The position numbers and the translations under genes were made by a program. DNA of 64,000 nucleotides, taken from positions 16,415 to 80,414 of the forward strand of contig JAFZRX010000010.1 in NCBI GenBank assembly GCA_017619675.1, written 5' to 3'. The notes under the pieces are model-generated. The model was not told where the DNA came from. It did not search any database and worked only from the letters and a program-made list of their open reading frames with translations. Origin of the DNA: Bacteroidales bacterium (lineage in GTDB: Bacteria; Bacteroidota; Bacteroidia; Bacteroidales; UBA932). Shown here one piece after another: positions 1-8,237 of the stretch (position 1 is its first letter; every line of letters starts with the position of its first letter).

Positions 1-1345
1 GGCCGCGGCCGTGGACCAGGCCATGGAGGAACTCACCCCCAACTGCTTCTACGACCAGCGCCACAGGATGATCTTCGAGGCCATAGCGCATCTTGTCACG
101 GAGCATACTTCGGTGGATATCTTCACCGCTACCAACAAACTGAAGCAGGAAGGGAACCTTGAAGCGGTGGGCGGGGCCATAACCCTGGCCAACCTGTCGC
201 AGAAAGTGGGTTCCGCCGCGCATATAGAGTATCACATAAAGATACTCAAGCAGAAATCCATCCAGAGGGAGCTCATTACCGCTTCCTACGACATCCTGCA
301 CCAGGCCTATGACGAGTCCGTCAAGGTGGACGACCTGGTGGACAACGCCCAGACCAAGATTTTCGACGCCATCCAGAACAACCTCAAGAAGGAAGTCCAG
401 GGAATTGGAGACCTGATCAACGTGGCCATGTCCGACATCCAGAAGATGCAGAACAGCATCGGCCTGAGCGGAGTGCCTTCCGGATTCGTGTCGCTGGATT
501 CCATCACAATGGGATGGCAGAAATCAGACCTGATAATCCTGGCCGCCCGCCCGGCTATAGGTAAGACCGCGTTCGCCCTGAACATGGCGCGCAACGCAGC
601 GGTTGACCATCACATGCCGGTTGCGGTATTCTCCCTGGAGATGTCCGCGGTGCAGCTTACAAAGCGTCTGATGACCAGCGAGTCCGGCCTGCCGGCAAGC
701 AAGATCAAGGGCGGCTCCAAGCTGGAGCCCTACGAGTGGGAGCAACTTGAGTACAAGCTCAAGAACCTCTCCGCCGCCCCCCTGTACATAGACGACACCC
801 CAAGCATACCTGTAATGGAGTTCAGGACCAAGGTGAAGAACCTGGTAAAGAGCAAGCAGGTGCGCCTGGTGATTGTGGACTATCTGCAGTTGATGCAGGG
901 CCCTTCCGAGCTGCGCGGAATGCGCGAGCAGGAAGTCGCCGCAATCTCCCGTACTCTCAAGCAGACGGCAAAGGAACTGGAAGTGCCCATCATAGCGCTT
1001 TCCCAGCTCTCCCGCCAGTCCGTGCAGCGCTCAGGCGGCAGCGGCCGCCCGCAGCTGTCGGACCTGCGCGAGTCCGGTTCAATTGAGCAGGATGCGGACA
1101 TGGTTATCTTCATCCACCGTCCGGACGCCCTTGGCCTTTCCGAGAATCCATCCAGCATGGAGGAGACCCAGATTATAATCGCCAAGCACCGTAACGGATC
1201 GGTTGGAGAACTGCCTATGATATTCAAGAGCGAACAGATCAGGTTCCTGGAGCCCAACCAGACGCTGGACGTAAGGGCCGCCGCGACGGTGGCGTCCGGC
1301 ATCAACGGTTCTCCTTCGGACGATTTCGGTAACCCCAATTTCTGA
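1..1345 (+). CDS. dnaB: Replicative DNA helicase DnaB, 5' end cut off by the window
   Basis: This is the hexameric helicase that unwinds DNA at the replication fork. The reading frame is open to the first base of the window, and the GTG at position 11 lies inside the N-terminal domain, so the true start is upstream. Visible motifs, counted from that GTG, are Walker A (ARPAIGKTAFAL, about residue 180), the SLEM motif that follows the first core strand (about 207), Walker B (VIVDYLQLM, about 289), LSQLSRQ (about 334) and the SDLRESGSIEQDADMV segment typical of DnaB (about 350). The C-terminal RecA-like ATPase is complete. The stop overlaps the start of the next gene (TGATG), so rseC is probably translationally coupled to it. 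No intein is seen in the part present. Confidence 0.96.
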   Translation, partial: AAAVDQAMEELTPNCFYDQRHRMIFEAIAHLVTEHTSVDIFTATNKLKQEGNLEAVGGAITLANLSQKVGSAAHIEYHIKILKQKSIQRELITASYDILHQAYDESVKVDDLVDNAQTKIFDAIQNNLKKEVQGIGDLINVAMSDIQKMQNSIGLSGVPSGFVSLDSITMGWQKSDLIILAARPAIGKTAFALNMARNAAVDHHMPVAVFSLEMSAVQLTKRLMTSESGLPASKIKGGSKLEPYEWEQLEYKLKNLSAAPLYIDDTPSIPVMEFRTKVKNLVKSKQVRLVIVDYLQLMQGPSELRGMREQEVAAISRTLKQTAKELEVPIIALSQLSRQSVQRSGGSGRPQLSDLRESGSIEQDADMVIFIHRPDALGLSENPSSMEETQIIIAKHRNGSVGELPMIFKSEQIRFLEPNQTLDVRAAATVASGINGSPSDDFGNPNF

Positions 1346-1770
1346 TGGCAGGGAAGGAAGAGATAACCCACCCGGGGAAGATACTGGAGATAACCCCGTC
1401 GCAGATATTGGTGGAGATTGAGGCCAGGAGCGCCTGCGCGGCCTGCCACGCCTCCGGCCTTTGCGGGTTGTCGGATTCTGAACAGAAAATAATCAGCGTT
1501 CCCGCCTCATTCAGGGACAATTATTCCGTGGGAGAGGAAGTGGACGTTGTTTTGAAGGCCTCCATGGGCCATAAAGCGGTATGGTTGGCATACTGTATCC
1601 CGTTGGTAGTGTTGATAACAGTGATTTTCACGGCCTTGAAGTCGGGCATGTCTGAACTCGCTGCCGCATTGTTGGGTATCTGCGGCGCCGCACTCTACTA
1701 TTTTGTATTGTGGCTCAAGCGTGACAGACTGCGTACAGAGTACAATTTTATCATTAGAAAGAGGCTTTAA
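1345..1770 (+). CDS. rseC: RseC/MucC-like SoxR-reducing system protein
   Basis: This is a 141-residue inner-membrane protein of the RseC/MucC family. In Bacteroidota, members commonly precede the rnf genes, and they are thought to help mature or reduce iron-sulfur partners. The N-terminal third is a small soluble domain with four cysteines (CAACHASGLCGL, about residues 31-42, preceded by one more small-residue stretch). Two hydrophobic helices follow (about 75-93 and 97-118), then a basic tail. The gene overlaps dnaB by one base and is followed 2 nt later by rnfB, so it is almost certainly cotranscribed with rnf. The family assignment rests on cysteine pattern, topology and position; the biochemical role is inferred. 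Confidence 0.85.
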   Translation: MAGKEEITHPGKILEITPSQILVEIEARSACAACHASGLCGLSDSEQKIISVPASFRDNYSVGEEVDVVLKASMGHKAVWLAYCIPLVVLITVIFTALKSGMSELAAALLGICGAALYYFVLWLKRDRLRTEYNFIIRKRL

Positions 1771-1772
1771 TA

Positions 1773-2651
1773 ATGACGGGTATTTTTCTATGGACAGTAG
1801 GCATCCTTGCCGGCCTGGGTTTCATCCTGGCATTGGTACTGTTCCTCATAGCAAAGAAATTCAAGGTTGAGGAGGACCCCCGCATTGACCTTGTGGAGAA
1901 AGCCCTTCCCGGCGCGAACTGCGGCGGATGCGGCTTTGCCGGCTGCCACGCCTTTGCGGACGCGGCGGTGAAGGCCCCCAACCTGGACAACAATTTCTGC
2001 CCGGTGGGCGGGAACGAAGTCATGAAGAAGGTGGCGGAGATCCTGGGCTATGAGGTCAAGCAGCAGACGCCCAAGGTTGCCGTTCTTAAGTGCAACGGTT
2101 CCTGCGAGAACCGCCCCCGCACAAATGAGTACGACGGAGTGAAGTCCTGCCGCGTGAAGGCAACCCTTTACGCCGGGGACACTTTGTGTCCTTACGGCTG
2201 CCTGGGTTGCGGAGACTGCGTGGCTGCGTGCAACTTCGGCGCTATCGCCATAAATCCGGAGACGCTGCTCCCGGAGGTGGACGAATCCAAGTGTACTGCC
2301 TGTGGCGCCTGCACAAGGGCCTGCCCGAGGGGTCTGCTGGAGCTCCGCAACAAGGGACCGCGCTCCATGAGGGTGTACGTGGCCTGCTCCAACAAGGACA
2401 AGGGAATGTTCACCAGGAAGGCCTGCAAGGCGGGTTGCATTGGCTGCGGCAAATGCGCAAAGGTGTGCCCGCACGGTGCGATAACCGTGGAGAACAACCT
2501 GGCGTACATTGACTACACAAAGTGCAAGCTTTGCAAGAAATGCGTGGCCGAGTGCCCTATAGGCGCAATCCACGCCGTCAATTTCCCCGTCCTCAAGCCA
2601 AAGCCGGAGGCTCCGGCACCTGAAGCAAAAAAGGAGGCGGCAAATGAGTAA
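1773..2651 (+). CDS. rnfB: Ion-translocating oxidoreductase subunit B (RnfB)
   Basis: RnfB is the ferredoxin-accepting iron-sulfur subunit of the Rnf complex. An N-terminal membrane anchor (residues 3-26) is followed by the RnfB-specific four-cysteine cluster domain (CGGCGFAGCHAFADA at about 49-63, with a downstream CPVGG). A ferredoxin-rich C-terminal half then carries at least four CxxCxxCxxxC(P) sets (about 140-180 and 213-265), enough for several [4Fe-4S] clusters. The C-terminal tail is rich in Pro, Ala and Glu. At 292 residues it is longer than the short proteobacterial form and typical of anaerobe RnfB. Its last bases overlap the rnfC start by 8 nt. Confidence 0.96.
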   Translation: MTGIFLWTVGILAGLGFILALVLFLIAKKFKVEEDPRIDLVEKALPGANCGGCGFAGCHAFADAAVKAPNLDNNFCPVGGNEVMKKVAEILGYEVKQQTPKVAVLKCNGSCENRPRTNEYDGVKSCRVKATLYAGDTLCPYGCLGCGDCVAACNFGAIAINPETLLPEVDESKCTACGACTRACPRGLLELRNKGPRSMRVYVACSNKDKGMFTRKACKAGCIGCGKCAKVCPHGAITVENNLAYIDYTKCKLCKKCVAECPIGAIHAVNFPVLKPKPEAPAPEAKKEAANE

Positions 2652-3999
2652 GTATACATTCCCTATAGGAGGCATCCATCCTAACGATGCCAAGTTCTCA
2701 AAAGGCTGCGCCATAGAGGTGCTGCCAATCCCTCCCGTGGTATACGTTTCAATGGCCCAGCACCTTGGAGCGCCGGCCGTGCCCTGCGTGGCCGCCGGTG
2801 ACAAGGTCAAGGTGGGCACGGTGATAGGGGAGCCGGCGGGCTTCATATCGGCTTATATCCATTCCCCGGTTTCCGGAACGGTCAAGTCCGTGGGTCCGCG
2901 CAAGGACCTGGCGGGCAACAACGTGACGCACGTGGAGATTACCGTTGAGGGAGACGAGTGGGAAGATGGCATAGACCTGACACCGGACATCGTCAAGGAA
3001 ATTCCTTCGGACCGCGCGGCGGTGCTTGACAAGATCAAGAAATGCGGCGTTGTGGGCCTTGGAGGAGCCACTTTCCCGGCTCACGTGAAACTCAACCCCT
3101 CTCCTGACACCAAGGCGGACTGCATCCTGATCAACGGAGCGGAGTGCGAGCCGTACCTTACCAGCGACCACCGCATCATGATAGAGCGCCCGGAGGAGAT
3201 TGTGATAGGCGCCGCCATTATGCAGATGGTCCTTGGCGGATGCCGTTGCGTGATAGCAATTGAAGACAACAAGCCGGAGGCCATAGCGTCAATGAAAGGC
3301 GCCGTGGCAAAATTAGGCTACAGGAATATGGAAGTGCTTACCCTGAAGAAGAAATATCCACAGGGCGGAGAGAAGCAGCTGATTGACGCGGTGCTCAGGC
3401 GCCAGGTTGGCAGCGGCGCGCTTCCTATCAGCGTTGGCGCAGTGGTGCAGAACGTAGCCACGGCGCTGGCGGTCTATGAGGCGGTCCAGAAGAACAGGCC
3501 TCTGATAACCAATACCATGACAATCACCGGAGACAAGCTTCCTGTAAGCGAACAGCATAACTATCTGTTCCGCATAGGAGTGCCGTTCAGTTTTATCGCA
3601 GAGCAGGCAGGCGGTGTCCCGGAGTATGCGGCAAAGATAGTGAGCGGCGGACCCATGATGGGAAAGGCCATAGCCAATATGGACGCCACCACCGTGAAGG
3701 GAACATCCTCGCTGCTCTATCTTTCCAAGGAATCTACCAAGAGGAAGGAGGAAGGCCTTTGCATACGATGCGCGCGTTGCGCGGAATCGTGCCCCATGGG
3801 CCTGGAGCCCTTCCTGATCAACCGTGTCTACAAGGCCGGGGACCTTGCAGGAATGGAGAAGGCATCCGCCCAGGATTGCATCGAGTGCGGATGCTGCCAG
3901 TATTCCTGCCCCGCCAACATCCCTCTTGTGGACAATATCCGCATGGCCAAGGGCCAGGTAATGGCTGAAATTAAAAAAAGGCGCAGCAATGGAAAATAA
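2644..3999 (+). CDS. rnfC: Ion-translocating oxidoreductase subunit C (RnfC)
   Basis: RnfC is the soluble, NAD- and FMN-binding subunit that exchanges electrons with NAD at the cytoplasmic face. It is 451 residues long. The N-terminal part is the barrel-sandwich RnfC domain (residues 1-100). The middle has the GLGGATFPAHVK glycine-rich segment (about 138-149) and the NGAECEPYL motif (about 164) of the Complex I 51-kDa-like flavin/NAD fold. Two [4Fe-4S] motifs lie near the C terminus: CIRCARCAESCP at about 373 and CIECGCCQYSCP at about 412. It overlaps both rnfB and rnfD (by 11 nt), consistent with one coupled operon. Confidence 0.97.
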   Translation: MSKYTFPIGGIHPNDAKFSKGCAIEVLPIPPVVYVSMAQHLGAPAVPCVAAGDKVKVGTVIGEPAGFISAYIHSPVSGTVKSVGPRKDLAGNNVTHVEITVEGDEWEDGIDLTPDIVKEIPSDRAAVLDKIKKCGVVGLGGATFPAHVKLNPSPDTKADCILINGAECEPYLTSDHRIMIERPEEIVIGAAIMQMVLGGCRCVIAIEDNKPEAIASMKGAVAKLGYRNMEVLTLKKKYPQGGEKQLIDAVLRRQVGSGALPISVGAVVQNVATALAVYEAVQKNRPLITNTMTITGDKLPVSEQHNYLFRIGVPFSFIAEQAGGVPEYAAKIVSGGPMMGKAIANMDATTVKGTSSLLYLSKESTKRKEEGLCIRCARCAESCPMGLEPFLINRVYKAGDLAGMEKASAQDCIECGCCQYSCPANIPLVDNIRMAKGQVMAEIKKRRSNGK

Positions 4000-4960
4000 G
4001 TTAGTATCCCCCAATCCGCATGTCCACGCCAAGAGTTCAACCTCTTCCCTGATGTGGGATGTGATCATAGCGCTGGCTCCCGCGATGGTAGTTTCAATAC
4101 TGTGGTATGGTTGGTCAGCCCTTATGCTGCTTGCGCTGGGCGCAGGATTCTGCGTCCTCCTGGAATGGACCATCACCAAGTGGATGATGCGCAAGCCGTC
4201 CGTGGCCTGCCTCCCGGCAGCCGCGCTCACGGGCTTGCTGCTGGCGCTGAACATGCCGCCGTCCACTCCATGGTGGACGGTGCTCATAGGCGCCATAGTG
4301 GCTATCGGCGTAGCCAAGATGTCATTTGGAGGAATGGGCCAGAACGTGTTCAACCCGGCCATCACCGGCCGCGTGTTCCTGCTGGTTTCGTTCCCCCAGC
4401 AGCTTACCAACTGGGAAATCCCCAGGGGTTTCATAGGCGGAGGACTTGACGCAGTATCCGGATCCACGCTTCTTTCTCAGGTGAAACTGGAAGGCGCAGG
4501 CTCCGTAGCGGACCTGGATATATTCCGGACGTTCCTCCTGAACCCCGGCGGGTCAATGGGAGAGATATCCGGACTTGCCCTGCTGATAGGTTTCGTCTAT
4601 CTGCTCTGCCGCAAGGTGGTGAAACCCTGGATACCGCTCAGCATATTCCTCACGGTTGCGCTGGTTTCAGGCATATTCCATCTCTGCAACCCCGAGGCCT
4701 ATACCGGCCCGCTCTTCAACCTGGTTGCCGGAGGTCTCATACTGGGAGCCTGCTTCATGGCCACGGACTATGTGACTTCTCCTATGAGCGACTGGGGCGG
4801 AGTGGTCTTTGGTGTTGGCCTGGGCTTCATTGTGATGATGATACGCTACTTTGGATCCTATCCGGAGGGCGTTTCGTTCGCCATTCTTCTGATGAACATG
4901 ACGGTGCCCCTGATTGACAGGGCGTTCCACCGCAAGAAATACGGTTACGGGAGGGCTTAG
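3989..4960 (+). CDS. rnfD: Ion-translocating oxidoreductase subunit D (RnfD)
   Basis: RnfD is an integral membrane subunit of Rnf, homologous to NqrB, that carries covalently bound FMN and takes part in ion pumping. The 323-residue protein has around nine to ten hydrophobic helices. The expected flavinylated threonine sits in the DAVSGSTLLSQ stretch (about residue 160), which matches the S-G-A/S-T pattern. The GGLILGACFMATDYVTSP segment (about 247-264) is the conserved late helix of the family. The start at 3989 overlaps the end of rnfC. Confidence 0.96.
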   Translation: MENKLVSPNPHVHAKSSTSSLMWDVIIALAPAMVVSILWYGWSALMLLALGAGFCVLLEWTITKWMMRKPSVACLPAAALTGLLLALNMPPSTPWWTVLIGAIVAIGVAKMSFGGMGQNVFNPAITGRVFLLVSFPQQLTNWEIPRGFIGGGLDAVSGSTLLSQVKLEGAGSVADLDIFRTFLLNPGGSMGEISGLALLIGFVYLLCRKVVKPWIPLSIFLTVALVSGIFHLCNPEAYTGPLFNLVAGGLILGACFMATDYVTSPMSDWGGVVFGVGLGFIVMMIRYFGSYPEGVSFAILLMNMTVPLIDRAFHRKKYGYGRA

Positions 4961-4962
4961 AT

Positions 4963-5526
4963 ATGGCAGCACAGTCTACACTAAAGAACATGCTTCTGTG
5001 CCTCACGCTGGTATGCTTGGTGTGCGCGGCCCTGCTGGGCGGCGTCTACGCCATGACATACAAGCCAATCCAGAAGACCAACGAGAACATACTCAAGGCC
5101 TCCATAGGGGCCGTGCTTCCGGACGGAGGCTCAATTTCGGACCAGAAGACAACCAGCCTTGACGGAAAGGCATACACTTATTACGAGCAGCTTTCCGGCG
5201 GCGCCGTGCAGGCCTATGCGGTGAAGTCCGCGACCACCGGCTTCGGCGGAACACTGGAACTCATGGTGGGAGTGCTTCCTGACGGAACCGTATACAACAC
5301 CAAGGTGCTTTCACACAGCGAGACTCCGGGCCTTGGCGCAAAGTGCCAGACTGACCGGAAGTTCCTGGACCAGTTCCAGGGACTGGGACCGGACAAGTCA
5401 GTCAAACTGCGCAAGGACGGGGGAGACCTGGATGCCATCACGGCGTCAACAATAACCTCCAGGGCCTATACCCTTGCGGTTTCCAACGCCGTGGAACTTG
5501 TCAAATCTTTAAAGAAGGAGAACTAG
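4963..5526 (+). CDS. rnfG: Ion-translocating oxidoreductase subunit G (RnfG)
   Basis: RnfG is the FMN-binding subunit anchored in the membrane with its flavin domain outside the cytoplasm, homologous to NqrC. It has 187 residues: a single N-terminal membrane helix (about 9-31), then an FMN-binding domain. The motif DAITASTITSRA (about 156-167) is the covalent flavin attachment site, normally S/T-G-A-T-x-T/S; here the glycine is replaced by Ala and the alanine by Ser, while the threonine is kept. It starts 2 nt after rnfD and ends 3 nt before rnfE. Confidence 0.95.
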   Translation: MAAQSTLKNMLLCLTLVCLVCAALLGGVYAMTYKPIQKTNENILKASIGAVLPDGGSISDQKTTSLDGKAYTYYEQLSGGAVQAYAVKSATTGFGGTLELMVGVLPDGTVYNTKVLSHSETPGLGAKCQTDRKFLDQFQGLGPDKSVKLRKDGGDLDAITASTITSRAYTLAVSNAVELVKSLKKEN

Positions 5527-5529
5527 GAT

Positions 5530-6111
5530 ATGGGAAAATGGTCTTTGGTAACTAAAGGTTTCGTAAAGGACAATCCTACCTTTGTCCTGGTTCTTGGAAT
5601 GTGTCCTACGCTGGCCACCACCACCTCCGCCATCAACGGACTGGAGATGGGCCTGGCCACCCTGTTCGTGCTGGTTCTTTCCAACATAGCCATCTCGGCG
5701 CTTGCGCCTCTGGTGCCGGACAAGGTGCACATCCCCGTTTATATCGTGGTTATCGCCACGTTCGTGACGGTGCTGCAGCTGCTCATGCAGGCCTATATGC
5801 CCGCCGCGTACACCACGCTGGGCCTCTTCATCCCGCTCATCGTGGTTAACTGCATCGTGCTTGGAAGGGCGGAGGCCTTCGCCAACAAGAATACAGTGCT
5901 GGATTCGGCGCTGGACGGAATTGGCGTGGGACTGGGCTTCACCCTGTCGCTCACGGTCATCGGCCTTGTGAGGGAGATCCTGGGCAGCGGTTCGGCCTTC
6001 GGCTTCAAGTTTATCCCGGGAGACGGAATTCTGGCGTTCGTGATGGCTCCGGGAGCCTTCCTGGTCCTGGGCTATCTGATGGTTTTGTTCAACAAATATT
6101 TGAAGAAGTAG
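5530..6111 (+). CDS. rnfE: Ion-translocating oxidoreductase subunit E (RnfE)
   Basis: RnfE is one of the two homologous six-helix membrane subunits (RnfA and RnfE) that form the core of the pump. It has 193 residues and is almost entirely hydrophobic. The N-terminal segment NPTFVLVLGMCPTLATTT (about 16-33) carries the conserved half-membrane helix with a cysteine that coordinates the membrane-embedded iron-sulfur site in Rnf/Nqr. The NCIVLGRAEAFA segment (about 107-118) is the matching second repeat. Gene order B-C-D-G-E-A is the common one for complete rnf operons. Confidence 0.96.
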   Translation: MGKWSLVTKGFVKDNPTFVLVLGMCPTLATTTSAINGLEMGLATLFVLVLSNIAISALAPLVPDKVHIPVYIVVIATFVTVLQLLMQAYMPAAYTTLGLFIPLIVVNCIVLGRAEAFANKNTVLDSALDGIGVGLGFTLSLTVIGLVREILGSGSAFGFKFIPGDGILAFVMAPGAFLVLGYLMVLFNKYLKK

Positions 6112-6112
6112 T

Positions 6113-6715
6113 ATGGAGTACCTGTTGATTATCATTTCCGCGATATTTGTAAACAATATCCTGCTTTCCCAGTTCCTGGGAATATGCCCTTTCCTTGGCG
6201 TATCCAACAAGCTCTCCACCGCGACCGGAATGTCCGGGGCGGTATGCTTTGTAATAACGCTTGCAACCATAGTCACCTATCTGATCAACAAATACCTGCT
6301 TTTGCCGTTTGGCCTTGGGTTCCTTCAGACCATAGCCTTCATCCTTGTGATAGCGGCGCTGGTCCAGATAGTTGAGATAGTGCTCAAGAAGATAAGCCCG
6401 TCGCTTTACCAGGCGCTGGGAATATTCCTTCCTCTCATTACCACCAACTGCGCCGTGCTTGGCGTGGCCATCACCGTGGTGACAAAGGAATTCACTTACG
6501 GCGGTGCGGAGCCGCACCTGCTCAACATGGGCGAGGCCATAGTCTACGCCCTTGCCACATCCGTGGGATACGGAATTGCAATGATACTGTTTGCCGGACT
6601 GCGCGAGCACCTTGCCGGCAACCAGGTGCCGGAGGCCTTCAAAGGTTTGCCAATAGCCCTCATTACCGTGGGCATCATGGCAATGGCCTTCCTTGGTTTT
6701 TCAGGAATAGTATAA
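6113..6715 (+). CDS. rnfA: Ion-translocating oxidoreductase subunit A (RnfA)
   Basis: This is the last rnf gene, a 200-residue six-helix membrane protein and inverted partner of RnfE. The conserved motifs NNILLSQFLGICPFLGVS (about 14-31) and TTNCAVLGVA (about 110-119) each supply a membrane cysteine for the shared iron-sulfur centre. The gene starts one base after the rnfE stop. After it there are only 12 nt before the glutamine synthetase gene, with no terminator, so read-through into glnA is likely. Confidence 0.96.
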   Translation: MEYLLIIISAIFVNNILLSQFLGICPFLGVSNKLSTATGMSGAVCFVITLATIVTYLINKYLLLPFGLGFLQTIAFILVIAALVQIVEIVLKKISPSLYQALGIFLPLITTNCAVLGVAITVVTKEFTYGGAEPHLLNMGEAIVYALATSVGYGIAMILFAGLREHLAGNQVPEAFKGLPIALITVGIMAMAFLGFSGIV

Positions 6716-6727
6716 GCTAATTACAAT

Positions 6728-8236
6728 ATGGACAACAGCATTTTGATGAGCCCTAACCCGCTGGTTTCGTATCTGCAGAAACCGGCCACTGAATTCACCA
6801 GGGCGGACATTGTCAAGTACTGCGTTGACAATGAGGTAGAGTGTATTAACCTTCACTATTGCGGATGGGACGGCAAGCTCAAGACCCTTAACTTTGTAAT
6901 CCAGAGCCTGGATCACCTGCAGAGCATACTGCAGGCAGGAGAGAGGGTTGACGGATCCAGCCTTTTCCCGTTCGTGAAAGCCGGCAAGAGCGACCTTTAC
7001 GTTATCCCAAAGTACAGGACGGCCTTTGTAAACCCGTTCAGCGAGGCCAATACCGTTGACCTCCTCTGCTCTTTCTATGACCGTGACGGCCTTCCTTTCG
7101 AGAGTTCTCCGGAATATATCCTCAAGAAGGCGCACAGGGAGTTCACAAAGGTTACCGGCCTTCAGATGGAGGCCATGGGCGAGCTGGAGTACTATGTGAT
7201 TGCTCCGCACGACAGCCTTTACACCGTGGCGGACCAGAGAGGTTACCACGAGAGCGCCCCGTTCTGCAAGTTCGCGGACCTGCGCACTGATGCTATGCGC
7301 TGCATAGCCCAGTGCGGCGGTAACATCAAGTACGGTCACTCCGAGGTGGGCAACTTCTCAGCCGACGGAAGGGACTACGAGCAAAACGAGATAGAGTTCC
7401 TGCCTGTTAATATAGAGCAGGCCGCTGACCAGTTGGTAATTGCCAAGTGGGTTATGCGCCAGCTCGCATACGATTACGGCGTGGACCTGACCTTCGCCCC
7501 CAAGATCACTCCGGGCAAGGCCGGCTCAGGAATGCACGTCCATTGCAAGTTCACCAAGGACGGAAAGTCCTGCATGGTTGAGGGCGGAGAGCTCACAGAC
7601 CTCTGCAAGAAGGCTATCGCCGGATTCATGGCCGCGGGAACTTCGCTCCCGGCCTTCGGAAATCCGCATCCCCTTTCATTCATGAGGCTGGTTCCCCACC
7701 AGGAGGCGCCCACGTCGCTTTGCTGGTCATTCTCCAACCGCAGCGCGCTTGTGCGCGTGCCGTTGGGATGGACGGGCAAAGGCGACATGTCAGCCGACTG
7801 CAACCCTCTTGAAACCCCTTCCGACAAGGACTTCAGCGATAAGCAGACCTTTGAGTGGAGGGCTTCCGACGGCTTCGCCGATACCTACCTCCTGCTTTCA
7901 GCGCTGTGCTGCGCCGCGCGCCATGGCTTTGAGATGCCTGACGCCCTGGCCCTGGCTGAGAAGACCTATGTTGGCCTTGGCGTGAACATACACGACGCCA
8001 ACAACAAGGCAGTCCAGGAGGCTCTGGAGCAGCTCCCCGCATCCTGCGTCGAGGCTGCTGACGAACTGGCCAAGGACCGTGAGATATACACCTCCAAGGG
8101 CGTGTTCTCGGATTCCATCGTAGATTTCTATATAGATTACCTGAAATCATTCGACGACGCCAACATGCGCTCTAAACTGGAGAAGGACCTCCCTGCGCTT
8201 CTGAAGTTCGTCCAGGAAAACATTGACCGCGGATAA
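6728..8236 (+). CDS. glnA: Glutamine synthetase, type I-like
   Basis: The enzyme makes glutamine from glutamate, ammonia and ATP in the cytoplasm. The 502-residue protein has an N-terminal beta-grasp domain (to about 115) and a catalytic domain. Motifs include MGELEYY (first metal-site glutamate, about 146), the ATP-site block PGKAGSGMHVH (about 261-271), the glutamate-site block SFMRLVPHQEAPTS (about 317-330) and SNRSALVRVP (about 336-345). The usual NLYxLPPEE adenylylation site near the C terminus is not visible, so control by adenylylation is unlikely. It is much shorter than the type III enzymes (about 700 residues) that are also common in Bacteroidales. It follows rnfA closely and precedes the DUF6057-like gene by one base. 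Confidence 0.93.
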   Translation: MDNSILMSPNPLVSYLQKPATEFTRADIVKYCVDNEVECINLHYCGWDGKLKTLNFVIQSLDHLQSILQAGERVDGSSLFPFVKAGKSDLYVIPKYRTAFVNPFSEANTVDLLCSFYDRDGLPFESSPEYILKKAHREFTKVTGLQMEAMGELEYYVIAPHDSLYTVADQRGYHESAPFCKFADLRTDAMRCIAQCGGNIKYGHSEVGNFSADGRDYEQNEIEFLPVNIEQAADQLVIAKWVMRQLAYDYGVDLTFAPKITPGKAGSGMHVHCKFTKDGKSCMVEGGELTDLCKKAIAGFMAAGTSLPAFGNPHPLSFMRLVPHQEAPTSLCWSFSNRSALVRVPLGWTGKGDMSADCNPLETPSDKDFSDKQTFEWRASDGFADTYLLLSALCCAARHGFEMPDALALAEKTYVGLGVNIHDANNKAVQEALEQLPASCVEAADELAKDREIYTSKGVFSDSIVDFYIDYLKSFDDANMRSKLEKDLPALLKFVQENIDRG

Positions 8237-8237
8237 T